The notes: generated by a model not told the origin, from the letters alone. A stretch of DNA of 64,000 nt from Owenia fusiformis (GCA_903813345.2 CAIIXF020000011.1:2196571-2260570), one strand, 5' to 3'; shown: positions 45,983 to 59,182, counted from the first letter of the stretch. Made by a program: numbers and translations.

Positions 45983-46156
45983 CGGGGCATTCAGCATCAT
46001 TACAGGGTCGTGTGTCTGTCAGATCACTTGAATTGCATTGGCTTCCTCCATAAGCTGGGGCTGGGTTGTCACATTCTCTTGTGCGAGTTTGCTCTCCATC
46101 TCCGCAGGTTTTAGAACATGCTCCCCAAGCTGACCACGTACCAGGGGCTCCATTTA
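45983..46156 (-). CDS. TSP1 exon F
   Basis: 174 nt, phase 1-1. The first base pair of differences is in RTRECDN (E for A) and CSKTCGDG. Exon and flanking intron are nearly identical to exon G, 270 bp away. Confidence 0.9.
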
Positions 46157-46252
46157 CTGAAACAAAAACAGATTCGGTTAATAAATAAAATTCTTTACCT
46201 CTATAAATGACTTCATACGCTATAATAAATTCCTAATTCTGTCAAATCATAC

Positions 46253-46426
46253 CGGGGCATTCTGCATCATTACAGGGTCGTGTGTCCGTCAGATCACTTG
46301 AATTGCATTGGCTTCCTCCATAAGCTGGGGCTGGGTTGTCACATTCTCTTGTGCGAGTTTGCTCTCCATCTCCGCAGGTTTTAGAACATGCTCCCCAAGC
46401 TGACCACGTACCAGGGGCTCCATTTA
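46253..46426 (-). CDS. TSP1 exon G
   Basis: 174 nt, phase 1-1. Shares the RTRECDN variant and intron sequence with exon F. Confidence 0.9.
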
Positions 46427-46522
46427 CTGAAACAAAAACAGATTCGGTTAATAAATAAAATTCTTTACCTCTATAAATGACTTCATACGCTATAATAAAT
46501 TCCTAATTCTGTCAAATCATAC

Positions 46523-46696
46523 CGGGGCATTCTGCATCATTACAGGGTCGTGTGTCCGTCAGATCACTTGAATTGCATTGGCTTCCTCCATAAGCTGGGG
46601 CTGGGTTGTTACATGCTCTTGTGCGAGTTTGCTCTCCATCTCCGCAAGTTGCAGAACACGCTCCCCAAGCTGACCATGTACCAGGACCTCCGTTCA
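46523..46696 (-). CDS. TSP1 exon H (most 5' seen)
   Basis: 174 nt, phase 1-1, TTTTGTTTTAG acceptor. CSATCGDG and RACNNPAPAYGG variants. No further TSP1 exon is visible upstream except the half-module at 46.75 kb. Confidence 0.9.
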
Positions 46697-46742
46697 CTAA
46701 AACAAAAATAAATTCAGTTAAAATAATCGAATTATCTATCTC

Positions 46743-46836
46743 AATGGGTTGTTTTATGTTCTCGTGCTAATTTCCTCTCCATCTCCGCAGGTTGTAGAAC
46801 ACGCTCCCCAAGCTGACCACGTACAATGACCCCCGT
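46743..46836 (-). pseudogene. Half-TSP1 remnant
   Basis: Same truncation as the other half-modules, with GCTAATTTCCTCTCC replacing the usual sequence and GTATATAAC near the acceptor region. Confidence 0.7.
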
Positions 46837-49800
46837 TATATAAAACAAAAACATTCATTCTCCAGATTTCGAAGAAGTTATTAGGGAGAATGACATATAC
46901 AATTTAATCCAGATTTTACCTGGTTTTTAATCTGAAGAATAATGAAAAATACAAATACAATATATTTCATCTACAGTCTAATCATAAAGAAAGAAAGAAG
47001 AACAGATATGGGGTCAATATTGCGAGAAATGAAGGACGAATGGACGAAAAGGATTGGTATGGGGACAGGGAGGAAGCGTCCTATATATATTTCTCGAAGC
47101 CGTTCGATGGGATTTGCACAAGTACGTGTTTTAACTCATTCAATACTGGGCCAAAAAGCACTAATATACTGAAGAATTTTTGAAAATTCCTATATATGGT
47201 ACCTATGAGATAATATATAAAATATATACATGGGCATACATATGTAGTGTTATATATCATTTTAAAGCATATGATAACTCTATCAGAATCAATACGTTTT
47301 TAAGTCCCATTTTATAGGTTGTCATGGTTACAAGATTCCAAAAAAATACATTGGGTTTGTGCTTGGACGTGATATCACGTCATTCGCACAAGTACGTGTA
47401 TTAAACTAAATTTCATCATTAATCATTAATCTTTTGTATTATTGAGGGTTTTTGTTTCTAAATTCAAGGGGCTACCCTTTACCACTGATGACTGTATACA
47501 TATAGATGTAGCGACCCTGGGTTGGCTAGTCATATTTTACTCTAAAATAAAATGCCAACCTTTCACCCGGTGTCGCTACTTCCCTTCCGCTCGGAGCGCG
47601 AATAGTACCGCTACGGGGTTATGAGTTAATATATATACTTTACCTCTATAGCTTTTGTATTTTGATTAAAATTGGTGATTTTGATTACTTTCAACACTTG
47701 ATCAGGCCTGATCGAACGTTATGGCAGACAGAGGGATGAGGAGGGTCGAGTGGCTGCAAAACTGAGGTTGTATTTTTATAGTTGAACTTCACTGCAGTGC
47801 TGAGCATACTTGTAGACATATTGTGAATCATTTTCAGATTTCATTTTGTCTTTGACTTTAAGTCAACTGAGTGTGCATTTGATACATTATTTGGAACAGT
47901 TGATCTAATGTGATTGACTTTTTTTGAAAATTATGTAATTTTTGGCTGGTCAATCTGGTCTGATTTAATATGCTCAGCGCCTGGTGAGATTTTAAACAGC
48001 GCCACCTTTTGACAATCGCTTTACTTAAAACTCGATGTTGTTTTGATCATAGGGGCTGAAATATAGTCGCCAACTTAATCAAGTCCTTTGTAATCTTTTT
48101 GTGAGTTGTTATCGACTAAAGTCAGAGTTTGCTTTTAGAGCCATGTAGTTCATGTAATTTGCTTTAATTTTATATTATAAATCTGATTTAAAACCAGATC
48201 TTTATTATTTATTTACTATTAAACTTTAAAAACTTTACTTGATCTGTCGTGTTGATTGTTTGTAATCATTGATTGGATGTTTAGATGGAATAACAGTAAA
48301 ATAGACCTATAATTAATTCTGATATCTTCCTAACTTCATTTCTTTATTCTGTTCCAAGTCATTCTTTTTCTATTATTTTTTCTAACTTTTGTGTCTATTT
48401 AAAGATGGCAGCACCTTACATATAGTCAATCAATCAATCACTTTCAGCTCAAATTCGATTCACTACGTTGCCATTGGCCGTTCAGGTAACCAAGCTATCA
48501 TTTGTTTGCTTGTTCGATCCTCTTTGTTTGTTTGTACGGGTTGTTTTGTTGTAGTAATGGTTAATTGATTGATTGGGCAGCAGCACGTGGCATTTTCGGG
48601 ATTAAGACCGGAGCTGTTACATATATAATTAATGCACAATTAATAAGCAATGGTGATTTTTATGAATTTTATTAAGTTCTCTTGAGTGCTGGCTCTCTGG
48701 TATTATTATATTATAATTATTATCATATTGCAAATGTCAACGCGACCTGACGTTCGCAAGGAAGGCACGATAGAGGGGTTTCGATAAAAGTTGTTTTGAA
48801 AACGTATACGTAGACTTGTACTTTAAAGGGTCTTGTCACACTAAAATCAATTTGAAATTGATTTCATGATTTGTTCTCAGTTGGCATAAATAGGTTTCTA
48901 TAATGCTGTTCTATTTACAAGGCGTTAACATTGTTTGGAAGTTAAAGCATAAAAGCATTATCAAGCAACCGTTACAATATTTTAAAACTGGAACTACATA
49001 CTTGCCAAATATTGGAAGGATAAAAGGAACCTATCGTCCAACGTTTCCAGTTCCAGTCCTAGAGTCTTTTGAGTATAATAAAACATTGCATTACAGATCA
49101 AATTGTTAAGTAATTAGAAGAATAGCATAAGAATACACAAGTGCAAGTTGAAAAAGACAATGTAAAATGGTATGAATACTGAAGCTAAATAAATAACTAT
49201 GCTTTAAAATGAATTTCATAATAGCAGGAGCTTTGATGCTTGATTGAGGTTTACAAAACGTATTTAATTGATTGTTTTTTATTACGTTTTACAGGGAAAA
49301 GAGTCAGGCAATTACAATTGCATCAAGCAAATTTCTTTATTCAGTGAAATTTTTGAATTTTGAATGAACACTTTCAAATAAAGACATAGATCTACACAAT
49401 ACTTAATAAGAAGTGAGAAATAATTGAATTGATTTAAAAGAAACTAATTAAAGATCTGGCTAACTTATTGTTTGATACGTAATTAATGTGATTTATGTAC
49501 ACTTATCTGCTGCAAAACACTATAGATTTGATATATTAATTGGTGTGTTTACATATTTTCTATTTTATATCACCCTTATATGGTATGTCAGAAGCTACAT
49601 GTATGTAAGGCATTTTAGGGATAACATTTTATATTGTTAAGCGTTGAGTGTATGCTTAATATCAATGCATGAATCACATCAAAAGTGATGCTTTATTAAA
49701 ATTATCAAAGATAGAGATGGTTGATGAACACAATAGTCAAGAATGATCAAATATAGCAATAAAGTAAGTTGATAATTAAACGCTTTTGAAACTGGTTGGA

Positions 49801-52073
49801 TTGCTTCGCATAGTATTATATGAGTACTCTTCAAATACATCAATGGAATTAAACATTTATGTTGTTTGTGATAGACAAAACAGACAAATCTGCAACACAG
49901 ATACCTTTGATGTGTACTCAACAGATACCCCTTAATTCGAGTGATTTTGGTTTAAAAAACATTTGCAATATTTTCTTTGATACTAAATTGAATGAAATTT
50001 TTTGTTATATCTGTTTTGTAATTCACTTTGGTCATAGCATTGATTCATTATATTCTTTAACTGCACTTACGTTACGGCTCGCAGATTAGGTGGGATCTTA
50101 ACAATTAAATAAATTAACGGTCATATTTGATTTAGATGTTCTTTACATGCTTTTGAGTTCTATGATTTATGATATCAACTTTTTAATTCTATTCAATTGA
50201 CCCGTCAAGTATAGATCTGGTTTGGCACTAGGCGATACAAATATATCATCAAGAAAGACCAGTTGTTTAGAATCTAAAGGGGTCTAAACCCAATTTCTGA
50301 ATTTGATAAATAGCCTATAAAAAAATATTATTTACACAGACACGTAGACTGTATTTTAGGCTACGCTTAATCTTTGCTTAGAATATTGGGATATTGTCGA
50401 TTTTTTTAAGATGTTTTTTCATTTTCTTCGTTTTTTCTGTAATGTGAAATACTCTTTGGTCCGATAATCAAAACCGTTTAGTTCGTGAATGCCATTTTAC
50501 CGCATAATATGTGTTGTAAACTACAATGATCTCCGAGTGGCATGGTCTGTGGTGCCGTTTAGTTCTTTTTAATTTCCGTGTTTAATATATATGTCACGAT
50601 TTATCATAATGTAGTAACTGAAAAGTATTTTCTGTTATTTATTACCCCGATTTCAGAGCGCATTCTGGTGCATACATTTTTAGTCTACAATTAATAGAAT
50701 TATTTCTCAAATTAGAATTGCTACGATTTCAAACATTAACATTATATTAACTATTTTATTCAAAGAGTGTACATCTATTTTTGCTTTGTAACGTTAGCTA
50801 TTTATCCCTTCCTACGTAAATGTTAACAAAATAATTTATTTGAAACCTTTTTGTTATTAAAGATCCTTGATGGACGCTCTATTGTTGAGATTATTTGAAT
50901 ATTCTTGTAATATCTGGTTGTATAATAATGTTTCAAGTGGGAGTAAGCTATATTTTGATAAATTGTTCGTCATTGTTTTAGCGTCATCAGTCAGAATAAT
51001 TTATCAGCTTTGTAGGCATAACACTTTTTGATTTTTAATGGAATCTACTAGTAGCAATGGGCATTCAGAGGTAATATTTGTAGTAGAAATAAAAAATCAT
51101 AACAAGCCATAGATTGAATGTATAGATCTGTGCAATCGAGAGACAAAACAATATTAAAAATTACCAATTCGAACGTTTGATGTCAATATTTTGTTCCGTT
51201 CATTTTAAATTGACTAATTATAAACATGTTTCAAAATGTATTATTTGTTTCCATTTTAAGTTTTTCAGACCTTTCCAGACCTGATTTATTGCAGACCTAA
51301 TATGTACTTCTTACTTCTTAATAAGCTGTTTTTTAGATCATAATTGATGAATATTTTGCAATTATTCACACTTCTGCAATCTAGGGAAATAAAATGAAAA
51401 TAAAAACGACCCGACATCATGTTCTATTTTATCGAGCTTCTCGAGTTTTTGAAAGTGATGAGAACACTGTTATAATAACCGAACCATAAAACTAGTCATC
51501 ATTCTGATTATATGAATATTTCCTTTTGATAAATATATTAGCTTTGCTGCAAACCACTCTGTTTAATATGGTAACTCTTGCTTTTTATTTAGATTTTTAT
51601 GTTATATTACTGCTATTTTATAATAGAAATAATAGTTTGGTCTTTTAGTGCTAACGTGATCATGGACTGATATAAGAGTGTTTTGTTCAGTATCAATACA
51701 TGAATTGCATGTAATTGGTTGCTTTATTAGATTGAAACAAATTGAGAAGGATGATCCAAACAAATAGTGGATTGTTCAAATAAAGTAAATCGTTATGTTC
51801 ATAATAAAATTAAACAAGATGCTGATGAGTTAAGGAAGGTCTGGGTTATCACTTTGAAAACCTCGGTAGCTCTAGCAACGCCTCGCACTTCGATAACAAG
51901 CTTAAAGATGAATATGAGTTTACCTTAATAAGGGTAAATGCAACACTAAACCAAGGTCAAATTGTTTCAAAACAACAAAGCACATGTAATAGACGAAGTG
52001 CTCGCTGAACATATAAACTACGGTGGCCATATTTAATTCAAAATCTTTGCGATATTTTTTAACGCAATTGTTA
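46837..52073. other. Long putative intron, few features
   Basis: TTCGCACAAGTACGTGT (or TTTGCACAAGTACGTGT) occurs at about 47,111 and 47,384. GTAGCGACC..GGGTTGGC (47,507) pairs loosely with GCCAACC..GTGTCGCTAC (47,580). TCAATCAATCAATCA is at 48,427. No exon with family or splice support is seen between 46.9 and 52.0 kb. Confidence 0.5.
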
Positions 52074-53304
52074 ATACTCCTGTTGCTGACGGGGTCCCAC
52101 TGAAAATGTAAAAGTTATGGAATTTTACTCTTTCAACCATTAGCATATACCCTAGGCTCCAAGAATATATGAGGTGCTTGTCTCAAAAGTGGTCAGCGTA
52201 TTTTTAATTAGCTATTATAGTGGGGCCCTCTTTCCATTTTCTGACATAGGGGTGGCTTGACAAAATATTTTTTAAAAGTTCCTTTCCCTAGTCTATCGTG
52301 ATGATGAATACATATTACTATATATAAATATCTGTAGTATCTTCAGAATTTTTTGGGCATTTGTGCGAATAACGGTTTTGAAGAATTAACCCTTTGAATC
52401 CTAAAAGTTGGTTAAAAAGCGGGGCTATACTACATATCTTAAAATTGTATGGGTAAAATAAAATATTTTGATTCTCTTTTTTAATTTCATTATAAACTTG
52501 GTTTAGTAAAGGATAAAATGCCATTGTATTTGTTTTTTCGGAAATCATTGATTTTTTCAGAAAAAATATCAAAATTTGCCATATTTTTCAGTATTTCACT
52601 ATATTTCAAGAGCTCATGACATAAATGATTTTTTTTAAATAATTTACAAATAGATAATGTTAATCCAACATACACAGTTATATAATGTGCTAATCTACGT
52701 AAATGTTTATGCTTTTCTCAACTGGATATATATTGATTTAGAGGAATTAACCCTTTAAACACTTATATTTTTCTATTCAAACAATAGTTTTATATTGTAA
52801 ATATCCAATGTTCATTTATCTTGATTTACAAAGTTGCAAATGACACATACATACATTTTACATGTTTCTGATTGTGTACTTCTATACTATTTTAACCCTT
52901 ATGGCACCAATACTGATGAAAATGTTTTCATGTGTTATTGTGGCAATTGCATTCAGTTGTAAGCTTCATTTATACTGTTTCATATATACTTTTTTGACTA
53001 CGGATTATGTGCTTCTGCACTATTTTAACCCCTTGAACACTAATTCTGATAAAATATTTTCTTGCATTATTCTAGCTATTCAAACAATTGTATTCAATTG
53101 TAAAAATCCAATGTTCATTTATCTTCATTTACAATGTTGCACATACAGATTTTATCATTTCTAGACACTGATTATTTGTTTCTTTTTTAACCCTTTTAGC
53201 ACTAATACGGATAAAATTGTTTTCATGTGTTATTTTTTAGAAACAATTGTATTCAGTTGTAAACATCCAATGTCCATTAAGCTTCGTTTACATTGTTGCA
53301 TATA

Positions 53305-54350
53305 CAGGGTGTTCAGGAAATAACGATAATAATGTCATAACTTTTTTATTTATTCATGGATTGCATTGAAAGTTTCAGAGATTATAGTTTTAACATATTT
53401 TAACTTATTGTTGGAGTTTCAGCTCCAGGCGATTTGATTGGTTGATTCTGTGGTTGTCATAGAAACGCGAGTAGCGCTAAGGCGGGGCAGGTGGAATAAC
53501 TGCAGTATATTTGCATGTTTTAAATGTTTTTAAAAGAGATTCTATCATGTTCATGACTTAAAATGGATGCTTAAACATAGTTATAATATAAGTTATAACT
53601 ATACGCCTGAAATTCGCCGCCAATTTATCAATTTGTCTACATAATTTCCCCCATTCTAGACACAAACGCTTTGCCTCTTGAACCTCCTTCAAAAACTTCA
53701 CAGAATTCTTCTTGACTCATTTCCTGAAGTCTTTTTAACACATGCGAATGTATGGCATGAGTATTTTCAAATGCATGTCCTCGTTTTGATTCAGCAAAGA
53801 ATTATAAATCATTTGGCTCTAGGTTGGTTGAATAAGGTGGATGCTTGAGTTGCTCTAATCTTCTCAATTTCTCAATTTTTTTTCTCAGCTTCTCAATTTT
53901 TTAGTGATTATGGCAGCAGTATGGGAGGGGGAATTGTCCAAGTGGAAGAAAAATTGCATCCCGGGTCACTTTCTATGCAATGCCTGCATTTAGTCATGAA
54001 AATCCCATTGAATATCATTAAAAAAGCATTTATTTGACTTTTATATCATAAAACAAAACAATATAAGAATTTTATCATGGAGATGCACCAAGAAAGCTTT
54101 AAATATTGAGTCAAAATCAGTTTGCCATGCTAAATGTTACACAAAACTACTGCAGTTATTCCATGTGCCCCGCCTTAGCACTACTCGCGTTACTATGCCA
54201 ACCACAGAAATGACAAATCAAATCGCTTGAAGCCGAAACTCCACAAGTAAGTTTAAATATGTTTAAACTATAATCCCTGCAAATTTTATTGAAATCCATG
54301 AATAAATAAAAAAGTTATGACATTATTATCTTTATTTCCTGAACATCCTG
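53305..54350 (-). mobile_element. Degraded Tc1/mariner element inside the left arm
   Basis: The ends CAGGGTGTTCAGGAAATAAC and its complement extend to arms of about 200 bp, with TA on both sides (53,303-04, 54,351-52). The minus strand encodes a worn transposase: HPPYSTNLEPND, a stop, then FFAESKRGHAF and EEFCEVFEGGSRGKAF, matching the HPPYSPDLAPxDF..LFP..K box that precedes the last catalytic acid in mariner transposases. The right foldback arm keeps the uninterrupted site (ATATATACAC at about 57,850), which confirms the insertion borders. Confidence 0.92.
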
Positions 54351-54522
54351 TATACATTTTATAATTTCTAGACTACGGATCGTATGCTTTTGTACTACTT
54401 TAACTCTTTGAACAATAATGCAGATGAAAATGTTTTCATGTGTTATTCTATTCAAACAATTATATTCAGTTGTAAACATCCAATGTCCATTTATCTTTAT
54501 TTACAATGTTGCACATTTCCCC

Positions 54523-54531
54523 CCCCCCCGA
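54523..54531. repeat. C-run at the left-arm/interior junction
   Basis: A run of about ten C separates the left arm from GAATAAGCCACCTGGTGACA. Confidence 0.6.
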
Positions 54532-54899
54532 ATAAGCCACCTGGTGACAAAACTGGTAACTACCTACTCGCATCTGAGTAATTGCTTGAATAGAATAATA
54601 GATAAAAAATCATTTGTATTTAGTGTTCAAATTTAAAGATCTAATAGCAAAGGTTTTGCAAAAATGAATCAATATAGTTTAAAAGAAATGTACATATAAT
54701 GAAGAATAAATACATAATGAAAAATAGGATATGTGTTTGTAATATTGGTATAACTTAAGATTAAAAAGTGTCACTATCTCTTTCATTTTTCAACAAATAT
54801 ACACTCACGTGACATGTGACGCGGGGCAGGCAATTTTGATCTATCGTAGACCATATCAGTATCAAATTGCCGATATTTCAACCTCGTCTTGCAAAGCCA

Positions 54900-55195
54900 T
54901 TTCGATTTGAAACATCTTGAGAGAAAAAACTTCTGCCTAAAATAGTTTCGGGCCCCTAAAACCCAAAAGTGGGCCCAAATTTTGACATTCTGAGCGGCAT
55001 TTTCTTCAAAATTAGGCCTGAAATTAAAAAATAAGGCCTTAAAAGGCCCAGTAATGACCAAAGGCCCACTTTTTGGGGCCTTCAGGCCTTTTTTGGTACA
55101 ACATTTTTTGGGCCCAATTTTTTTTCTGGGCCCACCCAGGGGGGGGGGGGGAGGGGGCATGCCCGCGCCCCCCCCCCCCCCTGGATCCACCACTG
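54900..55195. mobile_element. Fragment ending CTGGATCCACCACTG
   Basis: Rich in GGCCC/GGGCC words (AAAAGGCCC, TTGGGCCC), with a G12-13 run, a C14-like run and a sharp CTGGATCCACCACTG end. CAGTGGTGGATCCAG termini followed by a G run are familiar from hAT-like non-autonomous elements of marine animals; the other end was not located. Frames across it are low-complexity. Confidence 0.55.
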
Positions 55196-55557
55196 AGCCC
55201 TGTAAACTTAAAACTGAAATGGGCATTTTAGAGAAAGTTTCAACATACATATATGTATGTTTATAAAATAAATAAAAAAACATAATGTTTAAATATGAAG
55301 CCTTACGGATGAGGTTATTTGTCAACTAAATTACACAAAAGAAACTATTTTTGGCAGTTAAAACTAACTTAACCCTAGCCATTAAATTATGTCTATATAA
55401 AAAAGTGACATATTTTCCAAATCAAAAAGAAAAGTTCAAGGATGTTGTTAACTCAAAATAACACTATATTTAACAACCTAAATTACGCAGTTTGGAATAT
55501 GATGATCTTATTTAGGCAAAGCAATGATAATGACATTGAATATTTATACAACCCCAA

Positions 55558-55740
55558 TCAGCATTCTGATATCATGGTACCATATGGTACATTAGAATAT
55601 GGTACTGTCTGAGTATGGTGCCGTACAGTGTTCACAGTACTGTATCGGTTCTGCTTTAGTCTATTGTACCGTACAATAACACAGTTTACGGAAATGTACA
55701 ATACTGTAGCCAAAACGGTAATGTACTGTACTTTCGAGAC
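55558..55740. repeat. GTAC-rich segment
   Basis: GGTACC, TGGTACATT, ACAGTACTG and TGTACCGTACAAT crowd into about 180 bp, so many short palindromes overlap. No family is recognised. Confidence 0.55.
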
Positions 55741-58700
55741 TGGATTGAAACAAAATTTGAAATGATAAATTAACAAGAATTAAGGTCAATAATTGCTTTT
55801 AAAACAAAATACAAAAATCTGACAGGAGTTGGACTGTTTTAAGAAACTAAACAGGAGTTCCTATTATTATTGAATATTGTGAGCATACAAATATTCTTAT
55901 TGTTCATATTGTTACTTTGATTACAGTACTGAGAAAAGTGAAAATCAGATAAAGACCATTGATGACTGTAATAACCCAGATGCGAGTAGAAATAATCTTG
56001 ATTTACGTCATTAAATTCAAAATTCAGTCAAAGTGATGTCATATTTGAAATCTGCATGTAAAACTACATCTAAAAATATGGTTTCGAAAATTGTTTATCA
56101 ACTTTGAAAATTTAATTTTTTTTGAAAATGTGACTTCTTGTTCGGGTTGATTCCCCATAGACCCCATGATACAAAATCACAAAAAGTGAAATATCTTTTC
56201 TTGTATTGGATAGATAACATTTTCTTTTACTGGACATATTTCAGTTTGCATAACTATTAGATACATAAGGGTTATATGAAAATTGAATCATTAAAACAGA
56301 TGTGATTTAACTTCAAGGGAACTTTCTTCTATACCCGCCATGCTATCTGACCCGAACGAGCCACCTGGTGGTGAATCTGGAAACTACCTACTCGCATCTG
56401 CGTTATTAAATATCAATAAATATTCTTTAGTAACGACCCTGGATAATTTAGTACATAAAGGGTACATAATAAAATCATTTGGAATTGTTTTTGCAGCTAC
56501 ATGTAATTCAATTTGGTCACTTCATCTATCATATGGTTGACGCTTGACACAGAATTCACATGTATTTAAATCAGTTTCTAATTCCTCTCCTAGATCTGGT
56601 GAAAATTGAAAAATGTCCCTTGACAGATGTCTAATATAATATGATTTATACAAAGAGAATAAAATAAATGTCATTATCGAATGAAAGCTATAAACTATCA
56701 AAAGATGTATGTATGTATACATGAACTGAATGCTTTGCAAAGACAGCAATTTTAAGATATCTTGGTCAAATTAGGTAAAAGTAAAAGACAAAATCCTATA
56801 GAGATACTGCACATATGACTTAAATTAAGCCATGGTTCAAGCATCCTACATTTTTCTGAGAACAGTGACTCACAAGTATTCTGCGCAACCAGCCAAAAGA
56901 GAAAGTATAACAATATCTTTTGCTCTTCCCTTCAACCTTCTATAAAATCAAAATAAATGCTTATGAAATAAAACTCCCATAGTCCAATAAAAGCCGAGCA
57001 TAGTTGTTTGCAAGGACAGAATTCAATCATGAATCCCAATAAAGGATCAGCCTGATCACAGAGATATCCTATGGTTAGAAATGAAAGTAGCTTATTTGGC
57101 TACATCCTAGTTTGATCAAATGGGTGTCATTAACTCTTGAGTTGAGTCTCCTTGCAATTACAAACCAACACAATTACCGAAAGTCCAATTCTCATCATTC
57201 AGTATGATTTCATTTGTTTTATAGGCGTTTATTCAGTTTTTAACCAGATATAATATAAACATTGAGCTAACTGTTAAACCAGTAAATAGGTTTTGAATAA
57301 GTACCATCTTACTTTCTCCATGTTTCTTTACAGATCATTTCATGAGCCTAGATTATTTCTATATCACATAGAATTTATAACGCAAATTACCAGTGTTCAG
57401 CCACTCAAAGTCTAGATGCAATGAAAGGTATTTATTACTTGAAGATATATGCTCTCATTCACCCTGCGGGTAATATACTTTAGATGAATCCCATAGAACT
57501 CATGTTAAACCTATAACTTGTTACGTATAAAAATATCTAACTAGACCAGATCTTACTGAAACTATGAAAACATCAGTTTGCTCAAATTTTAACAGCCTCG
57601 TGTTGAACCCTACCCTGTGCGTTCAACTGTCATACTTAATTTGGTTCACACCCAATATAGTCTAGAAATTATAAAATGTACATGTGCAACATTGTAAATG
57701 AAGATAAATGAACAGTGGATGTTTACAACTGAATATAATTGTTTGAATAGTATAACACATGGAAACATTTTCATCTGCATTAGTGTTCAAAGGGTTCAAA
57801 TAGTACAAAAGCATAGGATCCGTAGTCTAGAAATTATAAAGTGTATATATGCAACAATGTAAACGAAGCTTAATGGACATTGAATTTTTACAGCTGAATA
57901 CAATTGTTTCAATAAATTAACACACGAAAACAATTTCATCCATATTAGTGCTCAAAGGGTTAAAATATTTAAAAAACAAATAATCAGTGACTAGAAATGA
58001 TAAAATCTCTATGTGCAACATTGTAAATGAATATAAATGAACATTGGATTTTTACAACTGAATACAATTGTTTGAATAGTTAAAATAATGCAAGAAAATA
58101 TTTTATCAGAATTAGTGATCAAGGGGTTAAAACATGGAAACATTTTCATCTGCATTAGTGTTCAAAGGGTTAAAATAGTACAAAAGCATAGGATCCGTAG
58201 TCTAGAAATTATAAAATGTATATTTGAAACAATATAAATGAAGCTTAATGGACATTAGATGTTTACAAAGGAATACAATTGTCACAATAACACATGAAAA
58301 CATTTTCATCAGTATTGGTGCCCTAAGGGTTAAAGTAGTATAGAAGTACATAATCAGTAGTATAGAAACATCTAAAATGTATGTATGTGTCATTTGCTAC
58401 TTCGTAAATGAAGATAAATGAACATTGGATATTTACAATATAATAATATTGTTTGAATAGAAAAATACATGAAAACATTTCCAGTAATATTAGTGTTTAA
58501 AGGGTTAATACCTCTAAATCAACATATATCCAATTGAGAAAAGCATAAACATTTACGTAGATTAGCACATTATATAACTGTGTATGTTGGATTAACATTA
58601 TCTATTTGTAAATTATTTAAAAAAATCATTTATGTCATGGGCTTTTGAAATATAGTGAAATACTGAAAAATATGGCAAATTTTTGATATTTTTTTCCTGA

Positions 58701-59182
58701 AAAATCAATGATTTTCGAAACAACAAATACAATGGCATTTTATCCTTTATTAGACCAAGTTTATAATAAAATTAAAAAAGAGAATCAAAATATTTTATTT
58801 TACCCATACTATGTAAAGATATGTAGTACAGCACCGCTTTTTAACCAACTTTTAGGATTCAAAGGGTTAATTCTTCAAAACCGTTATTCACTCAAATGCC
58901 CAAATAATTAAGAAGATACTACAGATATTTATATATAGTAATATGTATTCATTATCACGAAAGACTAGGAAAGGAAACTTTTAAAAAATATTTTATCAAG
59001 GCATCCCTATGTCAGAAAATGGAAAGAGGGCGCCACTAAAATAGCTAATTAAAAATTCGCTGACCACTTTTGAGACAAGCACCTCATATATTCTTGGAGC
59101 CTAGGGTATATGCTAATGGTTGAAAGAGTCATATTCCATAACTATTACATTTTCAGTGGGACCCCGTCAGCAACAGGAGTAT

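Larger units (their letters stand above)
54529..56410. repeat. Interior direct/inverted copies of a CCACCTGGTG..CTACTCGCATCTG block
   Basis: GAATAAGCCACCTGGTGACA .. CTACCTACTCGCATCTG (54,529-54,580) recurs as GAACGAGCCACCTGGTGGTG .. CTACCTACTCGCATCTG (56,354-56,403). CAGATGCGAGTAG at about 55,978 is an inverted piece. The function is unknown. Confidence 0.75.
52074..59182. mobile_element. 7.1-kb foldback structure
   Basis: The outer ends ATACTCCTGTTGCTGACGGG (52,074) and its complement (ending 59,182) open inverted arms of about 1.4 kb: 52,074-53,304 continued at 54,351-54,516 on the left, and about 57,680-59,182 on the right. Inside each arm a 130-165-bp unit carrying TTAACCCTTTGAACACTAAT and a TATTCAAACAATTGTATTCA-like stretch is repeated five to six times. 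Long arms with internal tandem subrepeats recall FB/Galileo-type foldback transposons. The interior (54.5-57.7 kb) shows no transposase. Both arms read an FYPLL.QVYN.IKKENQNIL frame; differences are mostly replacements, so no selection for protein is evident. Confidence 0.85.

Noticed and set aside
48903-49109. 68-codon frame
   Set aside because: No recognisable motif or splice sites; length is expected by chance in this composition.
54783-55325. 180-codon minus-strand frame rich in glycine and proline
   Set aside because: Created by G and C runs of a transposon end (CTGGATCCACCACTG); low complexity.
52318-58911. Shared FYPLL.QVYN frame on both foldback arms as a real gene
   Set aside because: The arms are copies of each other, differences are mostly amino-acid replacements and one copy ends early.
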